Origin: Xanthobacteraceae bacterium
Lineage (GTDB): Bacteria; Pseudomonadota; Alphaproteobacteria; Rhizobiales; Xanthobacteraceae
NCBI GenBank assembly: GCA_022844485.1
Contig: JALHLQ010000003.1
Location: 166,635-216,770, forward strand
Reading direction: 5' to 3'
Length of the DNA: 50,136 nt
The notes below the pieces were generated by a model that did no database searches, was not told where the DNA came from, and was given only the letters and a program-made list of their open reading frames with translations. Both the position numbers and the translations under genes were made by a program. The stretch's first letter is position 1; every line of letters begins with the position of its first letter. Of the stretch, positions 28,442 through 37,806 are shown piece after piece.

Positions 28442-29776
28442 ATGAAGCGATTAAGCCGCCGCTCCTTTCTTGCTGGCACCGCTGCGAGCGCGGCGGCGCC
28501 GACGCTGCCGCTGGCGCAGACGTCCGGTGACGTCGATGTGGTGGTGGTCGGCGCCGGCGCGGCCGGGATTGCCGCCGCACGTCGGCTCTTGTCCGCCAAG
28601 CGCCGATTTGTCGTGATCGAGGCCGCCGACCGCATCGGCGGTCGTTGCGTGACCGACACCAAGATATTCGGCGTGCCGTTCGATCTCGGCGCCCATTGGA
28701 TTCACATACCCGATGCCAATCCGCTTGCGAGACTCGGCGCGCAAAGCGGGCTTGACATCTACATGGCGCCGCAGGGCCAGCGCCTTCGCATCGGCCGGCG
28801 CAATGCGCGCGAGGGCGAGCTCGAGGATTTCCTGGCGACGCTCGTGCGCGCGAACCGCGCCATTGCCGAGGCCGCCAGAGGCCGCGCCGATATGAGCTGC
28901 GCGCAGGCCTTGCCGAAGGACTTCGCCGACTGGCGGCCTTCGGTGGAATTCGTGCTGGGGCCCTTCGGCTGCGCAAAAGACCTCACCGAAATATCCGCCA
29001 TGGATTTCGCCCGCTCCGCCGAGCGCGACGTCGATGCCTTCTGCCGCCAAGGCTTCGGAACGCTGCTCGCAAAGCTTGGGGAGGGTTTGCCGGTGCGGAC
29101 GGGAACGGCGGTCACGCGCATCGATGCCGGTTCGCGCGCCGGCGTCGAGGTGGAAACCAATCGCGGACGGTTCACCGCCCGGCAGGCCATCGTCACCGTG
29201 TCGACCAACGCGCTCACCTCGGGCCGCATCAGGTTCGCGCCGGATGCGCCGAAGCGGCAGCTCGACGCGGCGGCGAGACTCACGCTTGGCAGCTATGACC
29301 ACGTCGCGATCGAATTCGACGGCAATCCGCTCGGCCTGCAAAGCGACGAACTGGTGTTCGAGAAAGCATCGGGCAACCGCACGGCGGCCATGCTCGCCAA
29401 TGTATCGCGCACCTCGTTATGCCTCGTCGAGGTTGCGGGATCGTTCGGAAAAAGCCTGTCCGCGCAAGGCGACGCGGCCATGATCGCGTTTGCGCTCGAG
29501 TGGCTGTCCTCGCTTTACGGCGCCGAGATCAGGCGCGCGGTCAAACGCACGCATGCCACGCATTGGAACAAGGAGCCCTGGACGCTCGGGGCCTTCTCCG
29601 CTGCTCCGCCGGGCGGGCAGGGCGCGCGCCGCGTGCTGATGGAGCCGGTCCGTGACAAGCTCTGGTTCGCGGGCGAAGCCGCGCACGAGACGCTCTGGGG
29701 CACCGTGGGCGGCGCGTGGGAATCCGGCGAGCGCGCCGCCGACGCCGTGCTCAAGCGGCTGGCGAAGTCGGCATAA
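28442..29776 (+). CDS. Tat-exported FAD-dependent amine oxidase
   Basis: A 444-residue flavoprotein of the monoamine oxidase/phytoene desaturase superfamily. It begins MKRLSRRSFLAG, a twin-arginine signal (Arg6-Arg7), so it should fold with FAD in the cytoplasm and act in the periplasm. The dinucleotide motif VVVVGAGAAGIAAARR, the following IEAADRIGGR and the C-terminal FAD segment WFAGEAAHETLWGTVGGAWE are intact. The amine substrate is not evident. It is divergent from the YiiX-like gene across about 180 bases. Confidence 0.9.
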   Translation: MKRLSRRSFLAGTAASAAAPTLPLAQTSGDVDVVVVGAGAAGIAAARRLLSAKRRFVVIEAADRIGGRCVTDTKIFGVPFDLGAHWIHIPDANPLARLGAQSGLDIYMAPQGQRLRIGRRNAREGELEDFLATLVRANRAIAEAARGRADMSCAQALPKDFADWRPSVEFVLGPFGCAKDLTEISAMDFARSAERDVDAFCRQGFGTLLAKLGEGLPVRTGTAVTRIDAGSRAGVEVETNRGRFTARQAIVTVSTNALTSGRIRFAPDAPKRQLDAAARLTLGSYDHVAIEFDGNPLGLQSDELVFEKASGNRTAAMLANVSRTSLCLVEVAGSFGKSLSAQGDAAMIAFALEWLSSLYGAEIRRAVKRTHATHWNKEPWTLGAFSAAPPGGQGARRVLMEPVRDKLWFAGEAAHETLWGTVGGAWESGERAADAVLKRLAKSA

Positions 29777-29788
29777 CATGCGCTTCAT

Positions 29789-29809
29789 CCCTCCCCTGAA
29801 AGGGGAGGG
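29789..29809. repeat. CCCTCCCC-type hairpin
   Basis: The arms CCCTCCCCT and AGGGGAGGG pair perfectly over nine bases around GAA. It lies between the amine oxidase stop and the DUF559 gene; the same family recurs at 30242 and 37784. Confidence 0.85.
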
Positions 29810-29819
29810 TGGCGAGCAC

Positions 29820-29856
29820 GCAGCCAAGTTTACGCAGCGTGCGTAAACTTGGCTGC
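29820..29856. repeat. Perfect 17-bp hairpin with three-base loop
   Basis: The arm GCAGCCAAGTTTACGCA (29820-29836) is exactly complementary to 29840-29856 around GCG. It lies 20 bases upstream of the DUF559 start and would fold strongly in either strand. Confidence 0.9.
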
Positions 29857-29876
29857 GTACGAGCCGGGTGGGGTCG

Positions 29877-30254
29877 ATGGCCAACGAACTCGCACGCCAT
29901 TTGCGGAAGCGTATGACGCCGCAGGAAGTGAAACTATGGGTTCACCTGCGCGCTCTGCGCGAACTCGGATTCCATTTCCGCAGGCAATCTCCACGCGACG
30001 GCTGCATCCTCGACTTCGTCTGCTTGCGCGCTCGATTGATCGTGGAGGTCGATGGCGGTCTCCACAATTTTGATGCACATGCCCGGATTGACCGAAAGCG
30101 CGACCGGCGCTTCGACGCAAATGGATTTCGTACGCTTCGGTTTTGGAACAATGAAGTCGATAAGAATATGCAGGGCGTGATCGAGCTCATTCTCGACGAG
30201 CTCGCTCGACGCTCGCCCCCCACCCCGGCGCTTCGCGCCGACCCTCCCCCGTAG
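29877..30254 (+). CDS. DUF559 (Vsr-like) endonuclease-domain protein
   Basis: A 125-residue single-domain protein of the DUF559 family, related to the very-short-patch-repair endonuclease fold. The pattern is clear: LARHLRKRMTPQEVKLWVHL, GFHFRRQSP, ILDFVCLRARLIVEVDGG (putative metal-binding Asp and Glu) and RTLRFWNNEV. A partner methylase is absent, so it is an orphan, and its role is unknown. The C-terminal residues and the TAG stop are encoded within a CCCTCCCC hairpin, and a related hairpin stands upstream, so the gene looks like the cargo of a palindrome-bounded unit. Confidence 0.9.
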   Translation: MANELARHLRKRMTPQEVKLWVHLRALRELGFHFRRQSPRDGCILDFVCLRARLIVEVDGGLHNFDAHARIDRKRDRRFDANGFRTLRFWNNEVDKNMQGVIELILDELARRSPPTPALRADPPP

Positions 30255-30262
30255 GGGGAGGG
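30242..30262. repeat. CCCTCCCC-type hairpin holding the DUF559 stop codon
   Basis: CCCTCCCCC (30242-30250) pairs with GGGGGAGGG (30254-30262) around GTA. The TAG stop of the DUF559 gene is at 30252-30254, in the loop and first base of the right arm. Confidence 0.88.
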
Positions 30263-30281
30263 ATAGAAGATGCCTTGTGAC

Positions 30282-32699
30282 TCATCCCCTTAGCACGCCG
30301 CCGGTCCGCTTTGTCACCTCCGCGACGATCTTCGCGGCGACGGCCTCGATCTCGGCATCGGTCAGCGTCTTCTCGCGCGGCTGCAAGGTCACGGCGATGG
30401 CGATCGATTTCTTGCCCGGCTCGATATTCGCCCCCTCGTAGACATCGAATACGCTGACGGCGGTGACCAGCTTGCGTTCGGCGTTCTGCGCCGCGCGCAC
30501 GATGTCGCCCGCGCGCGCCGAACGGTCGACGATGAAAGCGAAGTCGCGCTCGATCGGCTGGAACGGCGAAAGCTCGAGCGCCGGCCTGGCACGCGTCGCC
30601 CTGGCTTTCGGTTCGGGAATCCGCTCCAGAACGATCTCGAACGCCATCATGGGCCCTTCGACATCGAGCGCCGCAAGCGCCCCCGGATGCAGTTCGCCGA
30701 AATGGCCGAGCACGTTCTGCGGGCCGATCTGCAGCGTGCCGCAGCGCCCCGGATGCAGCCAGGCCGGACCACCCGGCGCGACCTGCACGGCGTTCATCGG
30801 CGTGCCCGCGGCCGAGAGCGCGGCCAGCGCATCGGCCTTGACGTCGAATATATCCGCCGACGCGGAGCCGTTCATCCAGTGCCGGCCGATGCCGCGCTCC
30901 GTGGCGCGGCCGCGCCGGACGCCGCTTGCCGCCGTGAACTGGTCTTCCGGCCGGTCGCCCTTGAACACCTGCCCGACCTCGAACAGCGCCACGTCGGAAA
31001 AGCCGCGGTCCGCATTCCGCTGCGCGCTCATAACCAGGCCGGGCAGCAGGCTCGGCCGCATGTCGGAAAGATCCGACGCGATCGGATTGGCCAGCGCAAG
31101 CTCCGGCGCGGCGCCGCCGAACAATTCGGCCTGCCGCTTGGCAACGAACGACCATGTCACCGCCTCGACCAGCCCGCGCGCCGCAAGCGCGCGCTTTGCC
31201 TTGCGCGTTCGCACTTGGTTCGTGGTCAGGACCGGCTTGCGCGCGGTCTCGCCGCGCTCGAACGGCGTCGAAGGCACGCGGTCGACGCCGACGATGCGCA
31301 TGACCTCCTCGACGATGTCCGCCCTGCCGTGGATGTCGGGCCGCCAGCTCGGCGCGGCGATCTTCAGCACGTCCTTCTGCCCCACGACGTGAAAGCCGAG
31401 ATGGCCGAGGACGCGTCTCATCTCCATGAGCGGCACGTCGGCGCCGGTGAGGCGCTTGACTTCGTTCACCGGGAAATCGATCGGCCGCTCTTCCGGCATC
31501 GGATTGCCGACGACGATGCTGTGCGACGGCGTCCCTCCGCAAAGCTCGAGCGTCATTTGCGTCGCCAACTCGAGCCCGCCGGTCATGAAGGCCGGGTCGA
31601 CGCCGCGCTCGAAGCGATAGCGCGCGTCCGAATGGATGCCGAGCGTGCGCCCGGTCATGGCGATGTTGAGTTCGTCCCAGATGGCCGACTCGATCAGCAC
31701 TTCGGTCGTGCTTTCAGAACAGCCCGTCTCTTCGCCGCCCATGATGCCGGCCAGCGACTCGACTCCGTTCTGGTCGGCGATCACGCACATCGTCTCATCG
31801 AGCGCGTAGGTTTTGCCGTCGAGCGCAAGCAGCGTCTCGCCCGCGCGCGCGCGCCGCACGACGAGGTTGCCGCGCACCTTCGCGGCGTCGAACACATGCA
31901 GCGGCCGGCCGCGGTCGAAAGTGATGAAGTTCGTGATGTCGACGAGCGCATTGATGGGGCGCAGCCCGATCGCGGCGAGCCGCTTCTGCAGCCATTCGGG
32001 CGAGGGACCGTTCTTCACGCCGCGCACGAGCCGCAGCGCAAAACCGCGGCAGAGCGGGGCCGTGGCGCCGAAATCGAGCGTGACCGCAGTCGGGCAAGGG
32101 AATTCGCCTTTGATCGGCTTCACCGGTTTGTCGACGAACTTGCCGAGATCGGCTGCGCCGAGATCGCGCGCGATCCCGTGCACGCCGGTGCAATCGGGGC
32201 GGTTCGTGGTCAGGTTGATTTCAATGACCGGATCGCCGAGCCCGATGATCTCGGCGAAGGGTTTTCCGACCGGCGTCTCCGGGGGCAGGTCGATGATGCC
32301 GGTGTGGTCCTCGCTGAGCCCCAATTCCCGCTCGGAGAGCAGCATGCCGCGGCTCTCGACGCCGCGGATGGTGCCGATCTTCAGATCGAGCCCGGTGCCC
32401 GGGATATGCGTGCCGGGAGGCGCGAACACGCCGATCATGCCGGCGCGCGCGTTGGGCGCTCCGCACACGACCTGCACCGGCGCGCCCGCGCCGGTCTCGA
32501 CCACGCACACGCGCAGCTTGTCCGCATTCGGATGCTTTTCGGCGGAGATGACGCGGGCGGTCTTGAACGGGGCGAACTCCTTCGCCTTGTCGTGCACGGC
32601 CTCGACCTCGAGCCCAATCATCGTCAGCGTATTGACGATGGCCTCGAGCGAGGCCGTGGTGTCGAGGTGCTCCTTGAGCCAGGCGAGGGTGAGTTTCAC
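30282..32699 (-). CDS. pheT: Phenylalanyl-tRNA synthetase beta subunit
   Basis: An 805-residue subunit that, with PheS, charges tRNA-Phe. It contains the N-terminal tRNA-binding OB domain (about 40-150, with [20 protein letters not shown]), the B3/B4 editing domain, B5, the catalytic-like core and the C-terminal anticodon-binding FDX-ACB domain. Length is typical. It starts with a GTG at 32699 that overlaps the pheS stop (GTGA), so translation is coupled for equal subunit supply. Confidence 0.97.
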   Translation of the reverse strand: MKLTLAWLKEHLDTTASLEAIVNTLTMIGLEVEAVHDKAKEFAPFKTARVISAEKHPNADKLRVCVVETGAGAPVQVVCGAPNARAGMIGVFAPPGTHIPGTGLDLKIGTIRGVESRGMLLSERELGLSEDHTGIIDLPPETPVGKPFAEIIGLGDPVIEINLTTNRPDCTGVHGIARDLGAADLGKFVDKPVKPIKGEFPCPTAVTLDFGATAPLCRGFALRLVRGVKNGPSPEWLQKRLAAIGLRPINALVDITNFITFDRGRPLHVFDAAKVRGNLVVRRARAGETLLALDGKTYALDETMCVIADQNGVESLAGIMGGEETGCSESTTEVLIESAIWDELNIAMTGRTLGIHSDARYRFERGVDPAFMTGGLELATQMTLELCGGTPSHSIVVGNPMPEERPIDFPVNEVKRLTGADVPLMEMRRVLGHLGFHVVGQKDVLKIAAPSWRPDIHGRADIVEEVMRIVGVDRVPSTPFERGETARKPVLTTNQVRTRKAKRALAARGLVEAVTWSFVAKRQAELFGGAAPELALANPIASDLSDMRPSLLPGLVMSAQRNADRGFSDVALFEVGQVFKGDRPEDQFTAASGVRRGRATERGIGRHWMNGSASADIFDVKADALAALSAAGTPMNAVQVAPGGPAWLHPGRCGTLQIGPQNVLGHFGELHPGALAALDVEGPMMAFEIVLERIPEPKARATRARPALELSPFQPIERDFAFIVDRSARAGDIVRAAQNAERKLVTAVSVFDVYEGANIEPGKKSIAIAVTLQPREKTLTDAEIEAVAAKIVAEVTKRTGGVLRG

Positions 32700-33778
32700 G
32701 GACTGAGGCCCCCCGCAAGCGTCGGCAGGTCGAGCGGCCGGAAGCCATAATGCGCGAGCCAGCGCACGTCCGCCTCGAAGAAGGCACGCAGATCCGGCAT
32801 GCCGTATTTCAGCATGGCGATGCGGTCGATCCCGAGGCCCCAGGCGAAGCCCTGATACTCATCGGGGTCGATGCCGCAATTGCGCAGCACGTTCGGATGA
32901 ACCATCCCGCAACCGAGAATCTCCAGCCAGTCCTCGCCTTCGCCGAACCGGATTTCGCCTTTGTCGCGTCGGCACCGGATGTCGACCTCGAGCGAGGGCT
33001 CGGTGAACGGGAAGTAGGACGGGCGGAAACGCATCGTCACGTGATCGACTTCGAAGAACGCCTTGCAGAATTCTTCGAGGATCCATTTCAGGTGGCCGAG
33101 ATGCGCGCTCTTGTCGATCACGAGCCCTTCCACCTGGTGGAACATCGGCGTGTGCGTCTGGTCGGAGTCGCAGCGATAGGTGCGGCCCGGGCAGATCACC
33201 CGGATCGGCGGCTTTTGCGCCAGCATCGTGCGCACCTGCACGGGGGAGGTATGCGTGCGCAGCAGCATGCGCGATCCGTCCGGCTTCGGATTGAAGAAGA
33301 ACGTGTCGTGCATCTCGCGCGCGGGATGCTCGGGCGGGAAGTTCAGCAGCGTGAAGTTGTAGGCGTCGGTCTCGATATCGGGACCTTCCGCAATCGAGAA
33401 TCCCATATCGGCGAAGATCGCCGTGAGCTCGTCGACGACCTGGCTGATCGGATGGATGCGTCCGAGCTCGATGCCGCTCTCGCGCGCAGGCAATGTGACA
33501 TCGACGATCTCGCTATTGAGCCGCTCGTTGAGCGCTGCCTGCGCCAGCACCTCCTTGCGCGCGGCGATCGCGGCTGCGACGCGGTCGCGCAAGCCGTTGA
33601 TCTTGGGTCCCTGCTCCTTGCGCTCCTCGGGGCTCATCGCGCCGAGTGTTTTCAGAAGCGCGGAGACCGAGCCGCTTTTTCCGAGCGTCGACACCCGCAG
33701 GGTCTCGAGCGCGGCTTCGCTATCGGCAGCCGTGATCGCCGCGGAGATTTCCTGTTCGAGACGCGCGAGGTCGGACAT
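32696..33778 (-). CDS. pheS: Phenylalanyl-tRNA synthetase alpha subunit
   Basis: A 360-residue class II catalytic subunit. The N-terminal coiled-coil arm (1-90) is followed by the catalytic domain. Motif 2 is near [10 protein letters not shown]; motif 3 is [20 protein letters not shown]. It lies 82 bases after rplT in the conserved infC-rpmI-rplT-pheS-pheT order. Confidence 0.97.
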   Translation of the reverse strand: MSDLARLEQEISAAITAADSEAALETLRVSTLGKSGSVSALLKTLGAMSPEERKEQGPKINGLRDRVAAAIAARKEVLAQAALNERLNSEIVDVTLPARESGIELGRIHPISQVVDELTAIFADMGFSIAEGPDIETDAYNFTLLNFPPEHPAREMHDTFFFNPKPDGSRMLLRTHTSPVQVRTMLAQKPPIRVICPGRTYRCDSDQTHTPMFHQVEGLVIDKSAHLGHLKWILEEFCKAFFEVDHVTMRFRPSYFPFTEPSLEVDIRCRRDKGEIRFGEGEDWLEILGCGMVHPNVLRNCGIDPDEYQGFAWGLGIDRIAMLKYGMPDLRAFFEADVRWLAHYGFRPLDLPTLAGGLSP

Positions 33779-33860
33779 GGATCACCTGGCTTGGCCGTCA
33801 CGGTCCGCGGCCGCGGAGGACCTCAAGTCTCGCGACGCCGAGGCTGAGATCGGACCCGGG

Positions 33861-34220
33861 TCAAGCCGGCAGCGCCGCCTTGGCCCGCTCGACGATGGAC
33901 TGGAACGCCGCCGGCTCGTGGATGGCGAGATCGGAGAGGACCTTGCGGTCCACCTCGACGCCGGCCTTGCCGAGCCCGTCGATGAATCGGCTGTAGGTGA
34001 GCCCGAAGGGGCGGACCGCTGCGTTCAGCCGCTGGATCCAGAGCGCGCGAAAGGTGCGCTTCTTCCGCTTGCGGTCGCGATAGGCGTATTGGGCGGCCTT
34101 CTCTACCGCCTGTTTGGCGATGCGGATCGTGTTCTTGCGCCGGCCGTAATAGCCTTTGGCGGCCTTCAGCACCTTTTTGTGCTTGGCATGGGCGGTGACG
34201 CCCCGTTTGACGCGGGCCAT
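33861..34220 (-). CDS. rplT: 50S ribosomal protein L20
   Basis: A 119-residue 23S rRNA-binding protein essential for early 50S assembly. It starts [19 protein letters not shown], with a highly basic N-terminal helix and then the globular domain ([20 protein letters not shown]). CAGGAGAT precedes the ATG. In other bacteria L20 represses this operon by binding the mRNA upstream of rpmI; the 218-base infC-rpmI gap leaves room for such a site. Confidence 0.98.
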   Translation of the reverse strand: MARVKRGVTAHAKHKKVLKAAKGYYGRRKNTIRIAKQAVEKAAQYAYRDRKRKKRTFRALWIQRLNAAVRPFGLTYSRFIDGLGKAGVEVDRKVLSDLAIHEPAAFQSIVERAKAALPA

Positions 34221-34275
34221 GTCGTAATCTCCTGGATAGCTCGATGCGAGGCGATGTTCGTTAAGCGGGAGGCGG

Positions 34276-34476
34276 TCAGCCGTTCGGCAGCCAATACTTC
34301 TTGATGTTGTCGCCGTCCGTCTTGAACAGCACATCCGTCCCGCGCAGCTGGCGGATCTGCTTCTTCGTCCGCTTGATCATGCCGTGCCGCTTGCCGCGGT
34401 GGGCGTAGAGCACCTTGCCGGTGCCGGTGATCTTGAAGCGCTTTTTCGCGCCCGACTTGGTCTTGATCTTGGGCAT
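34276..34476 (-). CDS. rpmI: 50S ribosomal protein L35
   Basis: A 66-residue basic ribosomal protein: [20 protein letters not shown] at the start and [17 protein letters not shown] later. GGAAGAG stands before the ATG. It lies 55 bases upstream of rplT in the same transcript. Confidence 0.98.
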   Translation of the reverse strand: MPKIKTKSGAKKRFKITGTGKVLYAHRGKRHGMIKRTKKQIRQLRGTDVLFKTDGDNIKKYWLPNG

Positions 34477-34644
34477 TTGGCTCTTCCTTCTCTAAACACG
34501 GCTCCTGCAACCTCGGGCCGCAAAGCCCCGGCTTGGCCGAACATCGCTGATCGAGCGATAAAATCGCCGCCACGGCAGCCCATTTCCGGCCGGGCGGCGA
34601 TGCGCGCGCTTATGGCAGAGGAGGGGCGAAATATCAACTGGAGC

Positions 34645-34674
34645 CGGGGCGTCCGGGTGCGGCCCGGGCGCCCC
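34645..34674. promoter_or_regulatory. GC-rich stem-loop in the infC-rpmI spacer
   Basis: The arms GGGGCGTCCGGG and CCCGGGCGCCCC surround a five-base loop with one imperfect pair. No T-run follows on the minus strand, so it is not a classical terminator. It may be part of a leader structure for translational control by L20 or a processing site; this is inference from position only. Confidence 0.4.
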
Positions 34675-34694
34675 CAAGGGAGAGAAAACGGGGC

Positions 34695-35234
34695 TCAGCG
34701 CGGGGCCAGCACCATCACCATCTGGCGGCCTTCCATCTTCGGCTCCTGCTCGACTTTGGCCAGCGTCGCGGCGTCGGTCTTGACCCGCTCGAGGAGCTGG
34801 ACGCCGAGCTCCTGGTGCGCCATTTCGCGGCCGCGGAAGCGGAGCGTCACCTTGACCTTGTCGCCTTCCTCGAAGAAGCGCTGCATCGCGCGCATCTTCA
34901 CGTCATAGTCGTGGTCGTCGATCATCGGCCGAAGCTTGATCTCCTTGACCTCGACTACCTTCTGCTTTTTGCGTGCCTCGGCGGCTTTCTTCTGTTCCTG
35001 GTATTTGAACTTGCCGTAGTCGAGGATCTTGCACACGGGCGGCGACACATTCGGCGCCACCTCGACCAGGTCCAATCCGGCTTGGTTGGCGATCTCGATC
35101 GCCTGCGCGGTGGGAACGACACCGCGGTTCGCACCATCTTTGTCGATCAACTGAACTTCGCGAACTCTGATCTCCTCGTTCACGCGCGGACCGTCCTTTT
35201 GGACAGGCGGCGGGGCTCTCATTGGGCGTCGAAT
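34695..35234 (-). CDS. infC: Translation initiation factor IF-3, ATT start
   Basis: A 179-residue factor that binds the 30S subunit and checks start codons. The N-domain ([17 protein letters not shown]), the linker rich in Lys/Glu, and the C-domain ([17 protein letters not shown]) are complete. I start at ATT (35234-35232): it is in frame, and AGAGGAG lies nine bases upstream, whereas the ATG four codons later (35222) has no ribosome site. A rare ATT start is the known basis of IF-3 autoregulation in other bacteria. It heads the infC-rpmI-rplT-pheST cluster. Confidence 0.95.
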   Translation of the reverse strand: MRRPMRAPPPVQKDGPRVNEEIRVREVQLIDKDGANRGVVPTAQAIEIANQAGLDLVEVAPNVSPPVCKILDYGKFKYQEQKKAAEARKKQKVVEVKEIKLRPMIDDHDYDVKMRAMQRFFEEGDKVKVTLRFRGREMAHQELGVQLLERVKTDAATLAKVEQEPKMEGRQMVMVLAPR

Positions 35235-35360
35235 GGCTCAAAACTCCTCTGCTGTTTCGTGGATGGCCGGCGCGCTGGCGTCAGCCGCGGTCCGAGAACA
35301 TCGGGACAATCGGCGGACAAGTCAACGCCGATCCGCCGATTTCGACCGTTCGGCAGACGT

Positions 35361-36620
35361 TCAGCTCCGCCGGCCGGCCGCACGCAGGCCGGCGACTTCG
35401 GCGTAGAGGGCGAGCGTCTGCTCGGACGCCGCCCGCGCATCGAATTGGCTCGCGACAAAGGCCCGGCCGCGTTCGCCGATCGCGCGGCGCGCTGCCTCGG
35501 GAAGCGAAAAAAGCCGGAAAAGCGCCGCCGCCAGCGCGGCGTCGTCGCCGGCTGGAACGCGCAATCCGGACATGCGGTCTTCCGGCACGGCCGGGGGGCT
35601 CAGCACCGCTTCAGGTCCGGCCGCAAGGTCGGACACGATCAGCGGCACCTTCATCGCCTGCGCCTCGAGAATGGCGCGCTGAATGCCTTCGGGCTGGATC
35701 GCCGCCGAGACGGCGGCGCAGCTCGCGGCATAGATGGCCAGAATGTCGTCCACCTGCGCGGGCAGCCGGACGACGTCGGCGATATCGCAGGCGAGCACGA
35801 GATCCCAGATTTCCCCCGTGTAGCGCGACCCCTCCTGCTCCTCGCCGAGGAACACGCAGATGAAATCCTTCAACCCGCGCTGTTTGAGCCGGCTGATCGC
35901 CTTCACCACCACCTCGTGACCCTTTCGGCGCAGCATGCGTCCGAGCACGAGAACGATCTTGGCGGTGTCGTCGACCCCGAGCGCAAGCCGCACCGCGTCG
36001 ATGCGCTCCCGGGAAACCTGCGCGGGGTCAAACACGCTGGTGTCGACGCTCGGCGGCATGACGACGATCCGCTCGGACGGCGTCTGGTAGCGGTCGCCGA
36101 TCAATTCCGCGATCTGCTCGCCGACGGCGATGATCCTGTCGCCGCGCGCCATCACGCCGTTGTAGAGGCGTTTGAAGACGTTCTGCTCACGGAACCCCTT
36201 GTACCAGCTTGTGACGAAGGGAACCCGCGTGACCCGGCTGGCGATGTATCCGCTCCAGGCCGCGGTGCGTCCATGGGCATGGACGAGATCGCACTGCTCG
36301 CGCCGGATGAGCCTCGCAAGGCGCGCCGCATTGCTCAAAATGACAAAGGGATTCTTGCTCGCCAGGTCGAGGTGGACGAATTCGCCTCCGGCGGCATGGA
36401 GCTGCGCTTCGAGCCGTCCACCGCGGGCGGCGACGACTGCCCGGTGTCCGTTGTGCGCAAGCACGCGCGCCGCATCGATGACGCTCAGGTCCGCTGCGCC
36501 CGCATCGAGCGTCGGCACGACTTGCAGCACCGTCATCGGGCGAAGGGCCACGGCACGCGCGGGCGCGGCAAAGTCCGCCACGCCCGTCTCCGTCTTACGC
36601 GCCAGGGACGATGGGCTCAC
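35361..36620 (-). CDS. Glycosyltransferase family 4 protein
   Basis: A 419-residue GT-B glycosyltransferase. The N-terminal half has VLQVVPTLDAGAADLS and LVHAHGRTAAWSG. The C-terminal half has the nucleotide-sugar site with QPEGIQRAILEAQAMKVPLI, the EX7E-type motif of GT4 retaining enzymes. It probably adds a sugar to lipopolysaccharide or another surface glycan, but no cluster surrounds it. A GTG at 36620 preceded by GAGGA is the likely start; an ATG at 36536 (MTVLQVVPTLD) is the conserved-core alternative. Confidence 0.88.
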   Translation of the reverse strand: MSPSSLARKTETGVADFAAPARAVALRPMTVLQVVPTLDAGAADLSVIDAARVLAHNGHRAVVAARGGRLEAQLHAAGGEFVHLDLASKNPFVILSNAARLARLIRREQCDLVHAHGRTAAWSGYIASRVTRVPFVTSWYKGFREQNVFKRLYNGVMARGDRIIAVGEQIAELIGDRYQTPSERIVVMPPSVDTSVFDPAQVSRERIDAVRLALGVDDTAKIVLVLGRMLRRKGHEVVVKAISRLKQRGLKDFICVFLGEEQEGSRYTGEIWDLVLACDIADVVRLPAQVDDILAIYAASCAAVSAAIQPEGIQRAILEAQAMKVPLIVSDLAAGPEAVLSPPAVPEDRMSGLRVPAGDDAALAAALFRLFSLPEAARRAIGERGRAFVASQFDARAASEQTLALYAEVAGLRAAGRRS

Positions 36621-36918
36621 GAAATCCTCGCAGGGAAACTTCGGTCGGCGCAGAACGGGCGAATGCAAGAGCGAAAGGCCCGCCGCAGCCTTCACGCAGC
36701 GACGTATAGAGGTCGAGCGCCGCCGCCGCAATGCGCCCTGGGGACATGGGGAAGGTCGGCGCGGCGTCGCGCGCAAGTTGCCAACGCGGCATGACCGGTG
36801 CGCGACAGGCCGCAGTTGATGTAAGGATCGCGTTCCGATCCCGTGTTCCCGTCGACCGTCCGTCGAAACCTTGCCCCGAACGGCCGGCGGCCGGCATGCG
36901 AGCGCCAAAGACGAGCCG

Positions 36919-37764
36919 ATGAGCGATACTTGCCTCAAATTCATCCAAACAGGAACCGATGCCGCCGCGCGCGCGCTGGCGGTGCGCGTTGACGAGGGCG
37001 AGGCACCCGGTCTCTTCTGGCTCGGCGGCTTCAAGTCCGACATGCGCGGCACCAAGGCGGAAGCGCTCGCGGCTTTTGCGCGCGGGCACGGGCGCGCTTG
37101 CGTGCGCTTCGACTACTCGGGACACGGCGAATCCGGCGGCGTCTTCACCGAGGGCACGATCGGCCGCTGGCTCGAAGACAGCCTCGCCGTGTTCGACGCC
37201 TTTTGCCGCGGACCGGTGATCGCGATCGGCTCCTCGATGGGCGGCTGGCTTGCGCTGCTGCTTGCGCGCGAATTGCGCCGCCGCGCGCGTGATCCCGAAA
37301 AGTGGTCACCGGTTTTCGGAGAGGATCACGCGCAAGTCAAAGACGCATCGTCCGCTGCCTCGCTCGCGGCCATCGTGTTGATCGCGCCCGCGGTCGATTT
37401 CACCGAGCGGCTGATGTGGCAAAAATTTTCGCGCAAAGCGCAGCGCGAGATCCTGGAGAGAGGATTCTGGCTGCGTCCTTCGGCCTATGGCGAAGAGCCC
37501 TATCCGATCACCAGGACGCTGATCGAGGAGGGCCGCAATCATCTCCTCCTGGACGGCCTGATCGAGACCGGCTGCCCCGTGCGCATCCTGCAGGGCGTGC
37601 AGGATCCGGACGTGCCTTGGACGCATGCCGTCGACCTCGTCGCGCGCTTTGCGCAGGATGACGTGGTGCTCACGCTGGTGAAGGACGGCGACCATCGCCT
37701 CTCGCGCCCCGAGGACATCGAACGCCTGATTGCGGCGGTGCGCGAGTTCGATCCGTTGCCATAG
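36919..37764 (+). CDS. Alpha/beta hydrolase containing an in-frame palindromic repeat
   Basis: A 281-residue hydrolase resembling the ABHD10/acyl-protein-esterase-like group. FDYSGHGES and the nucleophile elbow IGSSMGGW (Ser106) are present, with the acid probably in VQDPDVPW and the base in GDHRLSRPED. The substrate is unknown. Residues 123-138 (ARDPEKWSPVFGEDHA) are encoded exactly by a 49-bp palindrome of the family seen at 1-320. They fall in a surface loop between the helix after the nucleophile and the strand AAIVLIAPAVD, so the enzyme may remain active. It is divergent from the glycosyltransferase gene. Confidence 0.9.
   Translation: MSDTCLKFIQTGTDAAARALAVRVDEGEAPGLFWLGGFKSDMRGTKAEALAAFARGHGRACVRFDYSGHGESGGVFTEGTIGRWLEDSLAVFDAFCRGPVIAIGSSMGGWLALLLARELRRRARDPEKWSPVFGEDHAQVKDASSAASLAAIVLIAPAVDFTERLMWQKFSRKAQREILERGFWLRPSAYGEEPYPITRTLIEEGRNHLLLDGLIETGCPVRILQGVQDPDVPWTHAVDLVARFAQDDVVLTLVKDGDHRLSRPEDIERLIAAVREFDPLP
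37285..37333. repeat. AAGTGG-N3-CCGGTT palindrome inside a coding sequence
   Basis: The outer arms GCGCGTGATC and GATCACGCGC and the core GAAAAGTGG-TCA-CCGGTTTTC match the intergenic family. The reading frame passes through without a stop. Confidence 0.95.
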
Positions 37765-37781
37765 AGTGACAGCGTGTCTTC

Positions 37782-37806
37782 ATCCCTCCCCTTTCAGGGG
37801 AGGGAT
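37782..37806. terminator. CCCTCCCC-type hairpin between convergent genes
   Basis: CCCTCCCCT (37784-37792) pairs with AGGGGAGGG (37796-37804) around TTC, with flanking AT pairs. The TGA stop of the minus-strand YeeZ-like gene is read from 37796-37794, in the loop. It is placed to end transcription from both sides, though no T-run follows. Confidence 0.65.

Noticed and set aside
30687..32750. A 687-codon plus-strand frame opposite pheT
   Set aside because: Antisense of pheT with no protein-family features.
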